A stretch of 6,407 nt of DNA. It comes from Eubacteriales bacterium. GTDB taxonomy: Bacteria; Bacillota; Clostridia; Christensenellales; CAG-138. Both the position numbers and the translations under genes were made by a program. Below are positions 1 through 5,697 of this stretch, in pieces. Where the stretch lies: positions 1-6,407 of the forward strand of contig JAQVML010000087.1 in assembly GCA_028703645.1 (NCBI GenBank), written 5' to 3'. How positions within the stretch are numbered: the stretch's first letter is position 1; every line of letters begins with the position of its first letter. Below the pieces are notes generated by a model that ran no database searches, was not told the origin of the DNA, and saw only the letters and a list, made by a program, of their open reading frames with translations.

Positions 1-14
1 CTTGGCTGTTCCAT
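1..14 (-). CDS. Start of the next minus-strand gene (only the first codons visible)
   Basis: On the minus strand an ATG at 14-12 opens the reading frame M-E-Q-P, which then runs off the window edge. It is preceded by a perfect AGGAGG at 26-21 with six bases between that motif and the ATG, and further upstream by an AT-rich leader. It lies beyond the terminator of the importer operon, so it is probably a separate transcription unit. Product unknown: four complete codons say nothing about function. The call rests on the ribosome site alone. Confidence 0.55.
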
Positions 15-20
15 CCGTTT

Positions 21-26
21 CCTCCT
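21..26 (-). promoter_or_regulatory. Ribosome binding site of the left-edge gene
   Basis: On the minus strand AGGAGG is a full match to the anti-Shine-Dalgarno complement, six bases before the ATG at 14-12. It is the strongest ribosome site in the window and the main reason to believe a gene starts here. Confidence 0.6.
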
Positions 27-91
27 GTTATTTACTCGCGATTTCGATTTTGCTCGCTGACTACTTAAAAAATTTCTTTAGCGAAAAATAT

Positions 92-120
92 ATCATAAAT
101 CTTGGTGATAGAAAAGCTAA
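92..120 (-). promoter_or_regulatory. Candidate promoter for the left-edge gene
   Basis: On the minus strand TATGAT (97-92, one mismatch to TATAAT) lies 17 bases after TTAGCT (120-115, a poor -35). It would give a leader of about 70 bases before the ATG at 14. A perfect TATAAT also occurs at 128-123 but without a recognisable -35 at 16-18 bases. The whole 60-165 stretch is strongly AT-rich, between the operon terminator and a strong ribosome site. That a promoter lies here is likely; which hexamers serve is a guess. Confidence 0.35.
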
Positions 121-125
121 ATATT

Positions 126-154
126 ATATTTATACCAACAATATTTATATTTAT
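126..154. repeat. Iterated ATATTTATA motif in the AT-rich leader
   Basis: On the plus strand ATATTTATA occurs exactly at 126-134 and 141-149, 15 bases apart start to start, and ATATTTAT recurs at 147-154, overlapping the second copy. The motifs lie upstream of the candidate promoter of the left-edge gene and could be a protein-binding array, or just low-complexity AT-rich DNA. Confidence 0.35.
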
Positions 155-173
155 GCTTGCAGCGAAATCCCGC

Positions 174-211
174 AAAAAAGGCTCCTTCGAACATTGCCGG
201 AGGAGCCTTTT
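174..211 (-). terminator. Rho-independent terminator of the importer operon
   Basis: On the minus strand AAAAGGCTCCT (211-201) pairs with AGGAGCCTTTT (186-176) around a 14-base loop, and the T tract continues to 174. The stem is 11 base pairs with a GC-rich heart. A-rich and T-rich flanks on both sides mean it could also stop plus-strand transcription. It lies about 180 bases after the stop of the last permease gene and forms the last hairpin of the structured element at 176-366. Confidence 0.8.
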
Positions 212-366
212 GTTCGGTAAAAAACAGGTTTTTCACCATAATAACCGCCCTTTGCCTGTTGCCTTGCGGGCCAACAGGCGGCAAAGAGTACAGAGTAATC
301 CGTTGCGTCGGCAAAGCCGCCACAGCCGAATTCTATGGGTTAAGGGTTGCGGCCCTTAACAATCCC
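176..366 (-). repeat. Structured intergenic element, left copy (ends in the operon terminator)
   Basis: This element begins 22 bases after the stop codon of the last permease and is read in the operon sense. Its hairpins in order are: H1 at 360-339 (GTTAAGGG/CCCTTAAC); H2 at 324-304 (TGTGGCGG/CCGACGCA with one G-T pair and one mismatch); H3 at 286-250 (CTTTG/CAAAG outside, CCTGTTG/CAACAGG inside); H4 at 237-216 (nine pairs including one G-T, four-base loop); and H5, the terminator at 211-176. The segment 366-299 aligns without gaps to 5525-5592 on the opposite strand at 55 of 68 positions. I do not recognise the family. It contains no credible gene. Confidence 0.75.
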
Positions 367-388
367 AGAAGCTTTACGCGCTGAGGGA

Positions 389-1453
389 TCAGTCTTTTCG
401 AACCCCGCCTTTTTCGCGGATCGCGAGAATGACGCTTTGCAGCAGAATGAAGAAGCAAAGCATGAGCCCCGTCGTGATGCTCTGCCAATACGGTTCTCGC
501 AAGCCGGACGCGATGACGATATTGTTGATCGTCTTGAGCGAGAGTACGCCAAACAGCGTGCCAATGACGTTGCCAACGCCACCGGTCAGCAGCGTGCCGC
601 CGATGATGGCGGCGGCGATGGCTTGCATCTCCGCGGCGGAGGCGTTACTTGCGTTGCCAGCGCCCGTATGCAACAGGTAGACATATCCACCGATGCCGGA
701 GAGAATACCACACAGCAGATATGAGAAAAAGCGCGTACGCTTCACGTTGATGCCGAGCATCAGCGCGCTCTGGTTGTTTCCGCCGACCGCGTAAAGGTTG
801 CGCCCAAAGCGCGTCCACTTGAGCATCACAAACACCAGCAGAACCACCGCAATCGCTATAATGACGCCGAGCTCGATGCGCGCGGGAATGAAATTGCCGG
901 CCTTACCATAAGAGCCGATGCCGGGAATCACGATGCGGAATCCTTTGAGCGAAAGAAACGCCTCATGTACCGCCGTGCGGGGCGCAACGGAAACGATGGT
1001 GGTCATGCCCCTTGCAAAGAACATGCCCGCCAGCGAGATGATGAACGGCTGAATCTCCAGATACGACACTAGAAATCCCTGCACGAGTCCAAACGCCGTG
1101 CCGATACCAAGCGCAAGCGCCATGGAACCCACGACACTGCCGCCTTTGTCGTCCAGATAGACCACGCAAGCCATCGTGACCAGCGCGGTGATACCGCCGA
1201 CGGAGATATCGATTCCGCCCGCGATCATGACGATCGTAAGTCCGCAGGAGACGACGACGAGGAACGAGTTGTTGTTAAAGAGGTCGAGGAATTGCTGCGG
1301 ATTGAGGAATCCGCCGCCCCAAACCGACATCGCCATGCCGTACATGCTGATGAAGGTACAGATCGTGATGATCAGCAGCAGGTTGGTGTTCGAGATCGGC
1401 TCTCTTTTCGCTCGCATCAGCGGATCGGCAAGAGGTCTCTTCTTAGTCTCCAT
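389..1453 (-). CDS. yjfF: Sugar ABC transporter permease, YjfF type
   Basis: This 354-residue inner-membrane permease is one half of the transmembrane channel of the importer. It belongs to the RbsC/AraH-like permease family (BPD_transp_2). Visible marks are a first membrane segment at about residues 23-42, the family signature G-G-I-D-I-S-V-G at 79-86, a P-F-I-I-S-L-A-G-M-F-F-A-R-G stretch, the cytoplasmic coupling region R-T-R-F-G-R-N-L-Y-A-V-G-G-N followed by M-L-G-I-N, and I-I-G-G-T-L-L-T-G-G-V-G-N-V-I-G-T-L-F-G near the C terminus. These match YjfF much better than YtfT. It is slightly longer than E. coli YjfF, mainly at the charged N terminus. The ATG at 1453 overlaps the end of the preceding permease by 11 bases, implying translational coupling; its ribosome site is weak, and an ATG at 1417 is a possible alternative. 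It is the last gene of the operon. Confidence 0.93.
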   Translation of the reverse strand: METKKRPLADPLMRAKREPISNTNLLLIITICTFISMYGMAMSVWGGGFLNPQQFLDLFNNNSFLVVVSCGLTIVMIAGGIDISVGGITALVTMACVVYLDDKGGSVVGSMALALGIGTAFGLVQGFLVSYLEIQPFIISLAGMFFARGMTTIVSVAPRTAVHEAFLSLKGFRIVIPGIGSYGKAGNFIPARIELGVIIAIAVVLLVFVMLKWTRFGRNLYAVGGNNQSALMLGINVKRTRFFSYLLCGILSGIGGYVYLLHTGAGNASNASAAEMQAIAAAIIGGTLLTGGVGNVIGTLFGVLSLKTINNIVIASGLREPYWQSITTGLMLCFFILLQSVILAIREKGGVRKD

Positions 1454-2516
1454 ATGCCTGCGCCCCCGCTTCCTTGTTCGATTTTTGGAACAGCCTGCCG
1501 CGCAACTTCAGCAGATAGCTCTGCACCACCGGCGAACCAAGCACGACGATTGCGATAATGACGATCGCTTTATACGCCTTGACCGCCGTAGACGGCACCT
1601 TCATCGCATAGAGCGTGATGGTCAACGCCTGAATGATATATGCGCCGATGACGGAACCCGCGATGCTGAACTTGCCGCCGCTGAGCGCATTGCCACCGAT
1701 GGCAACCGCAAGAATCGCGTCCATTTCAATGTCCAATAGCAGCGTTTCATGGTTGATGAGTCCCATTCGGCTCACGCCGATGCAGCCCGCGATGGCCACA
1801 CAGATACCCAGCATCATAAAGGAGAGCATCTTCATGCCGATGGCGTTGATGCCGTTGAGCCGCGCGGACTTTTCATTGATACCGACCGCCTGGGTATACA
1901 GGCCGAGGTTGGTAAAGCGCAGAACCAACGACACCAATATCGCAAACACGACCACGATGATGATCGGCGTCGGAATCGGAATGCCCGGAATAAAGCTGCC
2001 GATTTTGCTTAAAAGCGGGCTTTCCACGGTCGGCGTCGCGCCACCGTTGATCCAGTAAGCGATGGGTCTGCCCGCGGTCAATAATATCAGTGTCGCAATC
2101 ATGGGCTGAATCTTAAACACCGACACCAGCGTGCCGTTAAACGCGCCGCAGAGAATGGCGGCGAGGCAAGCGCAGATGAATCCCAGCAGGATGATCGGCC
2201 AGTTGATCGTGTGTTCCTTTAGAACGCGCACAAACACGCTGCCCGCAATCGCCGCAACCGCGCCAACGCTGATATCCTGCCCCTTGGAGCTCGCGGTAAC
2301 AAGCGTCATGCCAATGGAGAGAACCGCCAACTCGGATGCGCTGTTGAGAATGCTGATGATGTTGCCGGAGAGCACGGTATTTCCGTCGTTATTCGTTGTA
2401 ATATTGAGCGAAAAGAATCCCACGTCGCGAATGAGATTGAAAATGATGAGCAGCAGCAGCGCAAACAACGGAATCACGAGCTGCGAGCGCATCAGTTTTT
2501 TTAACCAATTAGCCAT
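1443..2516 (-). CDS. ytfT: Sugar ABC transporter permease, YtfT type
   Basis: This 357-residue inner-membrane permease is the partner of the YjfF-type permease in the channel. A strong hydrophobic segment at residues 12-28 opens the protein. The family signature reads G-Q-D-I-S-V-G at 79-85, with Q where most relatives have I, followed by further membrane helices. K-I-Q-P-M-I-A-T-L-I-L-L-T-A-G-R, A-V-G-I-N-E-K-S-A-R-L-N-G-I-N and E-M-D-A-I-L-A-V-A-I-G-G-N-A-L-S-G-G-K-F all match YtfT. I chose the ATG at 2516 because GGGAGAGG lies nine bases upstream (2533-2526) and because the longer open frame would need a TTG at 2537. This start overlaps the ATPase stop by 8 bases. Within its frame the TAA at 1445-1443 lies inside the start of the next gene, so ATPase and both permeases form one tightly coupled block. 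Confidence 0.93.
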   Translation of the reverse strand: MANWLKKLMRSQLVIPLFALLLLIIFNLIRDVGFFSLNITTNNDGNTVLSGNIISILNSASELAVLSIGMTLVTASSKGQDISVGAVAAIAGSVFVRVLKEHTINWPIILLGFICACLAAILCGAFNGTLVSVFKIQPMIATLILLTAGRPIAYWINGGATPTVESPLLSKIGSFIPGIPIPTPIIIVVVFAILVSLVLRFTNLGLYTQAVGINEKSARLNGINAIGMKMLSFMMLGICVAIAGCIGVSRMGLINHETLLLDIEMDAILAVAIGGNALSGGKFSIAGSVIGAYIIQALTITLYAMKVPSTAVKAYKAIVIIAIVVLGSPVVQSYLLKLRGRLFQKSNKEAGAQAYGD

Positions 2517-4029
2517 TTTGTGCCGCCTCTCCCGCAATGGTGCGCATGATCTTTGCCTGGGTCATGTCGTTCTGCGTCAGTTCACCAATGATTTCGCGAT
2601 CCCGCATCACGATGAGGCGGGAGCAGGTGCGCAGCATCTCCTCGATTTCGGAGGAGATAAACGTGACGCTGACGCCCTCTTCGGCAAGCTTGAGCACCAG
2701 TTTTTGAATCTCTACCTTGGTGCCGACATCGATGCCGCGCGTGGGTTCGTCCAGGATTAGGTATTGCGGTTTGGTGAGTAGCCAGCGCGCGAGAATCGCC
2801 TTTTGCTGATTTCCGCCGGAGAGCGACCTGATTGGCGTGTCCGTCGAAGCCGTCTTGATCCCGAGCAGCTTAATGTATTCATCTGTAAACTTTTCCGCTT
2901 CCGCTCTGGAAAACGGGCGGAAAAATCCGCGCAAGACCTGCAGCGCAAGAATGATGTTTTCGCGTACGGAGAGATCATCCACGATGCCGTCCTGTTTGCG
3001 ATCCTCCGGCAGATATCCGATGCCGAGCTTCATGGCATCCTTCGGTTTGGCTATTTTCGCAGGTTTGCCGTTGACAAACACCTTGCCGCCGGTGGCCTTG
3101 TCCGCACCGAAGATTGCGCGTACGCATTCGCTTCGTCCGGAACCAAGCAGGCCCGTAAACCCGTTGACTTCTCCCTGATCGATCTTAAAATCAAACGCCT
3201 TCGTCGCCGCCGTGCTGGAAAGCCCGATCGCCTCGAAGACGGGTACGCTGTTCGCCCGCGCAGCCTGTGTGCCGGTGTTGTGCATATGGGATATATCGTC
3301 CAGCTCTTTGCCCATCATCTTGGAGATCAGCTGAACGCGCGGCAGGTCTTTTACGTCGTAGGCACCGACCAGTTCGCCGTTACGAAGCACGGTGATACGG
3401 TCGCAGACTTCATAAACCTGCTCCAAAAAGTGCGTAATAAATATGATGCCGACACCGCGAGACTTGAGCTCGCGCATCAACGAAAAGAGTTTTTCCACCT
3501 CGCGCTCATCCAGCGAAGAGGTCGGCTCGTCGAGAATCAGCACCTTGCAGTCCATATCCACCGCGCGCGCGATGGCGACCATCTGCTGCACGGCGAGGGA
3601 ACAGGTTGCAAGCTGCTGCGTTGCCCGAGCGGGAATGCTCAGTTTTTCGAGCAGTTCTGTCGTCTGCTCGCGCATTTTTTTCCAGTGTACAAATTGATAG
3701 TTACCGCGTCCGATATACATATTCTCCGCGACCGTCAGATTCGGGCAGAGCGTAATCTCCTGATAAACGGTGCTGATGCCGCTGTTTTGTGCATCCTGCG
3801 GAGACTTGATGTTGACCTCTTTTGTGCTTCCGTCAATCGTAATCTGTCCGGAATCCTTCGGGTGAACACCCGTCAGCACTTTGATCAACGTTGATTTTCC
3901 GGCGCCGTTCTCGCCCATCAACGCATGAATTTCGCCCTTGTAGAGCGTGAAATCCACGTTGTGCAGCGCGCGCACGCCGGGAAAGGATTTGCTGATATTG
4001 CGCATGGATAAAGCGATGTCGTTTGGCAT
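2509..4029 (-). CDS. ytfR: Sugar ABC transporter twin-domain ATPase, YtfR type
   Basis: This 506-residue cytoplasmic ATPase, with two fused nucleotide-binding domains, powers the importer. Domain 1 has Walker A G-E-N-G-A-G-K-S-T at 39-47, the Q-loop Q90, a degenerate signature C-S-L-A-V-Q-Q at 143-149, Walker B L-I-L-D-E-P at 164-169 and switch H200. Domain 2 has a degenerate Walker A G-L-L-G-S-G-R-S-E at 293-301, P-E-D-R-K at 341-345, a canonical signature L-S-G-G-N-Q-Q at 403-409, Walker B L-I-L-D-E-P at 424-429, and serine (460) at the usual switch histidine. Thus only the site built from Walker A of domain 1 and the signature of domain 2 is intact, as is usual for RbsA/MglA/YtfR-type ATPases. 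Stretches such as THFLEQVYEVCDRITVLRNG and the second-domain core resemble YtfR closely. The ATG at 4029 has AAAGGA nine bases upstream (4044-4039). Confidence 0.96.
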   Translation of the reverse strand: MPNDIALSMRNISKSFPGVRALHNVDFTLYKGEIHALMGENGAGKSTLIKVLTGVHPKDSGQITIDGSTKEVNIKSPQDAQNSGISTVYQEITLCPNLTVAENMYIGRGNYQFVHWKKMREQTTELLEKLSIPARATQQLATCSLAVQQMVAIARAVDMDCKVLILDEPTSSLDEREVEKLFSLMRELKSRGVGIIFITHFLEQVYEVCDRITVLRNGELVGAYDVKDLPRVQLISKMMGKELDDISHMHNTGTQAARANSVPVFEAIGLSSTAATKAFDFKIDQGEVNGFTGLLGSGRSECVRAIFGADKATGGKVFVNGKPAKIAKPKDAMKLGIGYLPEDRKQDGIVDDLSVRENIILALQVLRGFFRPFSRAEAEKFTDEYIKLLGIKTASTDTPIRSLSGGNQQKAILARWLLTKPQYLILDEPTRGIDVGTKVEIQKLVLKLAEEGVSVTFISSEIEEMLRTCSRLIVMRDREIIGELTQNDMTQAKIMRTIAGEAAQNG

Positions 4030-4103
4030 GGGATACCATCCTTTGTGCGTTGCGGGTACGGGCGGGTGTTTCTGAAAAAGAAAACCACGCGCCTTTTAAA
4101 CAG

Positions 4104-4143
4104 CGGTGCGAGTATGCGGAGTAAATCCGCATACTCGTCACCG
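4104..4143 (-). promoter_or_regulatory. Very stable intercistronic hairpin between binding protein and ATPase
   Basis: CGAGTATGCGGA (4109-4120) pairs perfectly with TCCGCATACTCG (4126-4137) around the five-base loop GTAAA. The stem extends outward through CGGTG/CACCG (4104-4108 and 4139-4143) with a single bulged base at 4138, giving 17 pairs. No long T tract follows on the minus strand, so it is not a classical terminator. In binding-protein operons such a hairpin after the first gene commonly protects the upstream message end or lowers read-through, so the binding protein is made in excess. That role here is inferred from position. Confidence 0.7.
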
Positions 4144-4157
4144 TCATTTCAGATTGA

Positions 4158-4179
4158 TTTCCCGTTACGGGATTCTAAA
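4158..4179 (-). other. Small hairpin just after the binding-protein stop codon
   Basis: TCCCG and CGGGA pair around a three-base loop (core 4160-4172), with partial flanking GATT/AATC pairing. It lies about ten bases after the TAA of the binding-protein gene and ahead of the much stronger hairpin at 4104-4143. It probably adds to 3'-end structure; the evidence is modest. Confidence 0.35.
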
Positions 4180-4189
4180 TCAGGTGTGT

Positions 4190-5227
4190 TTACTCGCCAA
4201 GGCCGTAGGTGTCGATGTCGGACTGGGTGATCGTTGTGGCATCAAAGCCGCGCTCTTCGGAGATGACCTTCTTCGAGGGGAGGGTCTCGCCAGCTTCGAG
4301 CTTCGTGATCATGTCCGCAATGACGGAGGCCTGGAACGGGCTGCACTGGCCATCATAGTTCCAGTTGCCGGCGAGCAGTTCGCGCAGCGCCCATTTGTTG
4401 CAGTCAAAGCCCATCACGATGACGGACTTGCCGACGCCGTGGGTGATGCCCGCTTCGTCCAGCGCCGCGACAGCGCCCTTGGCCATACCGTCGTTCTCGG
4501 CGTAGATGACGTTGAATTCTTCACCGGAGTTGATGACGGATTCCACGATCTGCTTTGCGGTTGCTTCATCCCAAGTTGCGGTCTGCTGTACAACTTTGGT
4601 CATGGTGCCGGCTGCGAACTCTGCATCCAGAGCACCGGTACGGCCGATCTGTGCGTCAGAACCCATCGCGCCTTGGATGTGGATGATCTTGTAGGAATCC
4701 AGCTTCTGCGCTTTGAGCCATTCGACGGCGGTGGTGCCTTCATTGGCCATGTTGGAAACAACAGCTGCTTCATAGTTGCTCTCGTCCGTGTTGATCATAC
4801 GATCGAACAGGAACACTTTGATGCCGGCTTCTTTGGCGCTGGCAAGAACTGCATCCCAACCATCGGTTGCCGCGGCGGAGATGAGCAGGTAGTCTACGCC
4901 ATCCGTGATGAACTGCGTGGCGGCGTTGAGCTGCTCGTCGTTCTTCAGGCTGTAGAAGGTGGAGACGGCATAACCGTTCGCTTCGGTGAAGACTTTCTCA
5001 AAGTCCGCAACGTTCGCTGCGCGGTAGCCAGACTCTGCCGGCGGGTTGTTGATGATGCCGACTTTGATCAGCGCGGGCGCTGCGGGTGCTTCCGTTGCGG
5101 CAGCGGGTGCTTCCGTTGCGGCGGCTGCTGCGGGTGCTTCCGTCGCCGCGGGCGCAGCGGTCGATGCACAAGCAACCATACCAATCGCGAGCATGGCAAC
5201 AAGGATCAATGTAACTAATTTTTTCAT
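4190..5227 (-). CDS. Sugar ABC transporter substrate-binding lipoprotein
   Basis: This 345-residue extracellular, membrane-anchored sugar receptor is the first gene of the importer operon. Residues 1-19 form a lipoprotein signal peptide (positive K2-K3, hydrophobic core, G-M-V-A before Cys20, the lipidation site; Met at -3 is slightly atypical). Residues 21-52 are a low-complexity linker with three T-E-A-P-A-A units. The type I periplasmic-binding fold (ribose-binding-like) follows from I54. Candidate sugar contacts by family position are D142-R143, R196 in A-Q-I-G-R, N245-D246 and D275. It occupies the ytfQ position, but where YtfQ has a G-D-F-T-R motif this protein reads A-T-W-D-E, so the substrate may differ from galactofuranose. 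The ATG at 5227 has AAGGA ten bases upstream (5242-5238). Confidence 0.95.
   Translation of the reverse strand: MKKLVTLILVAMLAIGMVACASTAAPAATEAPAAAAATEAPAAATEAPAAPALIKVGIINNPPAESGYRAANVADFEKVFTEANGYAVSTFYSLKNDEQLNAATQFITDGVDYLLISAAATDGWDAVLASAKEAGIKVFLFDRMINTDESNYEAAVVSNMANEGTTAVEWLKAQKLDSYKIIHIQGAMGSDAQIGRTGALDAEFAAGTMTKVVQQTATWDEATAKQIVESVINSGEEFNVIYAENDGMAKGAVAALDEAGITHGVGKSVIVMGFDCNKWALRELLAGNWNYDGQCSPFQASVIADMITKLEAGETLPSKKVISEERGFDATTITQSDIDTYGLGE
5082..5149 (-). repeat. In-frame tandem repeats encoding the lipoprotein linker
   Basis: A 20-base unit occurs exactly at 5082-5101 and 5103-5122, and again with two changes at 5130-5149. Start-to-start distances are 21 and 27 bases, both multiples of three, so gain or loss of a unit keeps the frame. 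The units encode the T-E-A-P-A-A repeats that tether the sugar-binding domain to the lipid anchor. Confidence 0.85.
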
Positions 5228-5252
5228 GTTTCCGATTTCCTTTCAAATTTTA

Positions 5253-5393
5253 GAGATGTGAATTGTAGGTCGATGAAGTGAGATGTGACCAACACCATCC
5301 TTATAACATATAGACAACTCTAAACCAATGCCTTCGCGGCAAGCGGATAAGAATGTGAACCAACCCGATTAGAATACAAACCGTACGTCACAT
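5253..5393. promoter_or_regulatory. Recurrent ATGTGA motifs around the importer promoter (possible operators)
   Basis: ATGTGA occurs on the plus strand at 5256-5261, 5283-5288 and 5353-5358, and its reverse complement TCACAT at 5388-5393. Two copies extend to ATGTGACCAAC (5283-5293) and ATGTGAACCAAC (5353-5364), equal except for one extra A. The first covers the predicted transcription start and the second lies upstream of the -35. The arrangement suits a sugar-responsive regulator, but no regulator gene is visible and the motif is short. Confidence 0.35.
5300..5328 (-). promoter_or_regulatory. Candidate promoter of the importer operon
   Basis: On the minus strand TATAAG (5305-5300) is preceded by TG-N (5308-5306), an extended -10. 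TTGGTT (5328-5323) lies at the ideal 17-base spacing but is a weak -35, matching only TTG. Transcription would start near 5293, giving a leader of about 65 bases before the ATG at 5227. It lies downstream of the terminator at 5479-5503, which separates this operon from the upstream binding-protein gene. The extended -10 is the best evidence. Confidence 0.5.
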
Positions 5394-5443
5394 TTGGATT
5401 GATTTCGAATGGTTTTCGCCGTAATTTTTCTAACGTTAAGCGT

Positions 5444-5469
5444 AAAAAAACACCTGACAATTTTTCAGG
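5444..5469 (-). terminator. Weak second terminator-like hairpin
   Basis: On the minus strand CCTGA (5469-5465) pairs with TCAGG (5457-5453) around a seven-base loop, and a run of seven T follows at 5450-5444 after a short spacer. The stem has only five pairs, so it is at best a backup to the stronger terminator at 5479-5503. Confidence 0.3.
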
Positions 5470-5478
5470 CTACGGCGC

Positions 5479-5503
5479 AAAAAAGAGCCCTTTTCAGAGC
5501 TCT
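5479..5503 (-). terminator. Rho-independent terminator with a GAAA tetraloop
   Basis: On the minus strand AGAGCTCT (5503-5496) pairs with AGGGCTCT (5491-5484), eight pairs including one G-T, closed by a GAAA tetraloop, and five further T bases follow (5483-5479). This is a well-formed terminator for transcripts from the partial binding-protein gene on the right, and it insulates the importer promoter. The hairpin sequence is repeated exactly at 5698-5718. Confidence 0.75.
5483..5503. repeat. Exact 21-base direct repeat, copy 1
   Basis: These 21 bases, which form the GAAA-tetraloop hairpin on the minus strand, recur without change at 5698-5718. The start-to-start distance is 215 bases, and the two copies bracket the right structured element. 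Confidence 0.85.
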
Positions 5504-5668
5504 CAGACTGTCAAACAAGTCTTTGGGATTGTTAAGGGTCGTAACCCTTAACCTATTAATTCCGGCTGCGTCGGTTGATCCGACGCAACGGAACGCCCAA
5601 CATGGGCGATTTCTCTGTGCGTTTTGCCGCCCGGGAGACCGGAGGGCGAGAGACAAAACGTGGTTATC

Positions 5669-5694
5669 CCGTCGAAAAACTAGTTTTTCGACGG
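5669..5694. repeat. Perfect 26-base palindrome
   Basis: CCGTCGAAAAACT is followed directly by its exact reverse complement. As RNA it folds to an 11-pair stem with a CUAG loop. The matching position of the left element (237-216) has a nine-pair stem with the same GAAAAA/TTTTT core and otherwise different bases. Confidence 0.85.
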
Positions 5695-5697
5695 CTT

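Larger units (their letters stand above)
15..388. other. Gene-free stretch between the importer operon and the next gene
   Basis: From right to left it holds a 22-base spacer after the last stop codon, the structured element (366-176) whose last hairpin is the operon terminator, and then an AT-rich leader (about 165-27) for the gene starting at 14. Short open frames exist on both strands but lack ribosome sites and cross the hairpins, so I do not call them. Confidence 0.75.

Noticed and set aside
143..301. Degenerate first signature and second Walker A in the ATPase as signs of a broken gene
   Set aside because: The same asymmetry is usual in RbsA/MglA/YtfR-type twin-domain ATPases (residues 143-149 and 293-301 of the protein), and the frame is intact. 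The coordinates given here are residue numbers of the ATPase.
117..384. Small open frames in the left element, with a matching frame in the right element (both encode L-R-V-x-x-L-N-N-P)
   Set aside because: The shared peptide comes from the DNA repeat. Differences between the copies mostly change amino acids (for example Ala-Ala to Thr-Thr) while hairpin arms are kept, and no ribosome site is present, so conserved structure explains it better than a protein.
2517..2537. Earlier TTG start for the YtfT-type permease
   Set aside because: The ATG at 2516 has a GGGAGAGG site at good spacing. The TTG start would place that site inside the gene and add a charged M-R-E-R-R-H-K stretch not needed by the family.
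2803..3894. Plus-strand open frame of 363 codons opposite the ATPase gene
   Set aside because: It is a shadow of the ATPase reading frame; no recognisable motif and no ribosome site.
4106..5218. Long plus-strand open frame of 370 codons opposite the lipoprotein gene
   Set aside because: It is antisense to a gene with clear signal peptide and family motifs, has no ribosome site and encodes a low-complexity Cys/Gly/Arg-rich product from the linker repeats. It stays open because of third-position G/C bias.
5284..5392. CRP-type site from TGTGA and TCACA words upstream of the lipoprotein gene
   Set aside because: No TGTGA/TCACA pair has the six-base spacing of a CRP site, and CRP-cAMP control is not expected in Clostridia.
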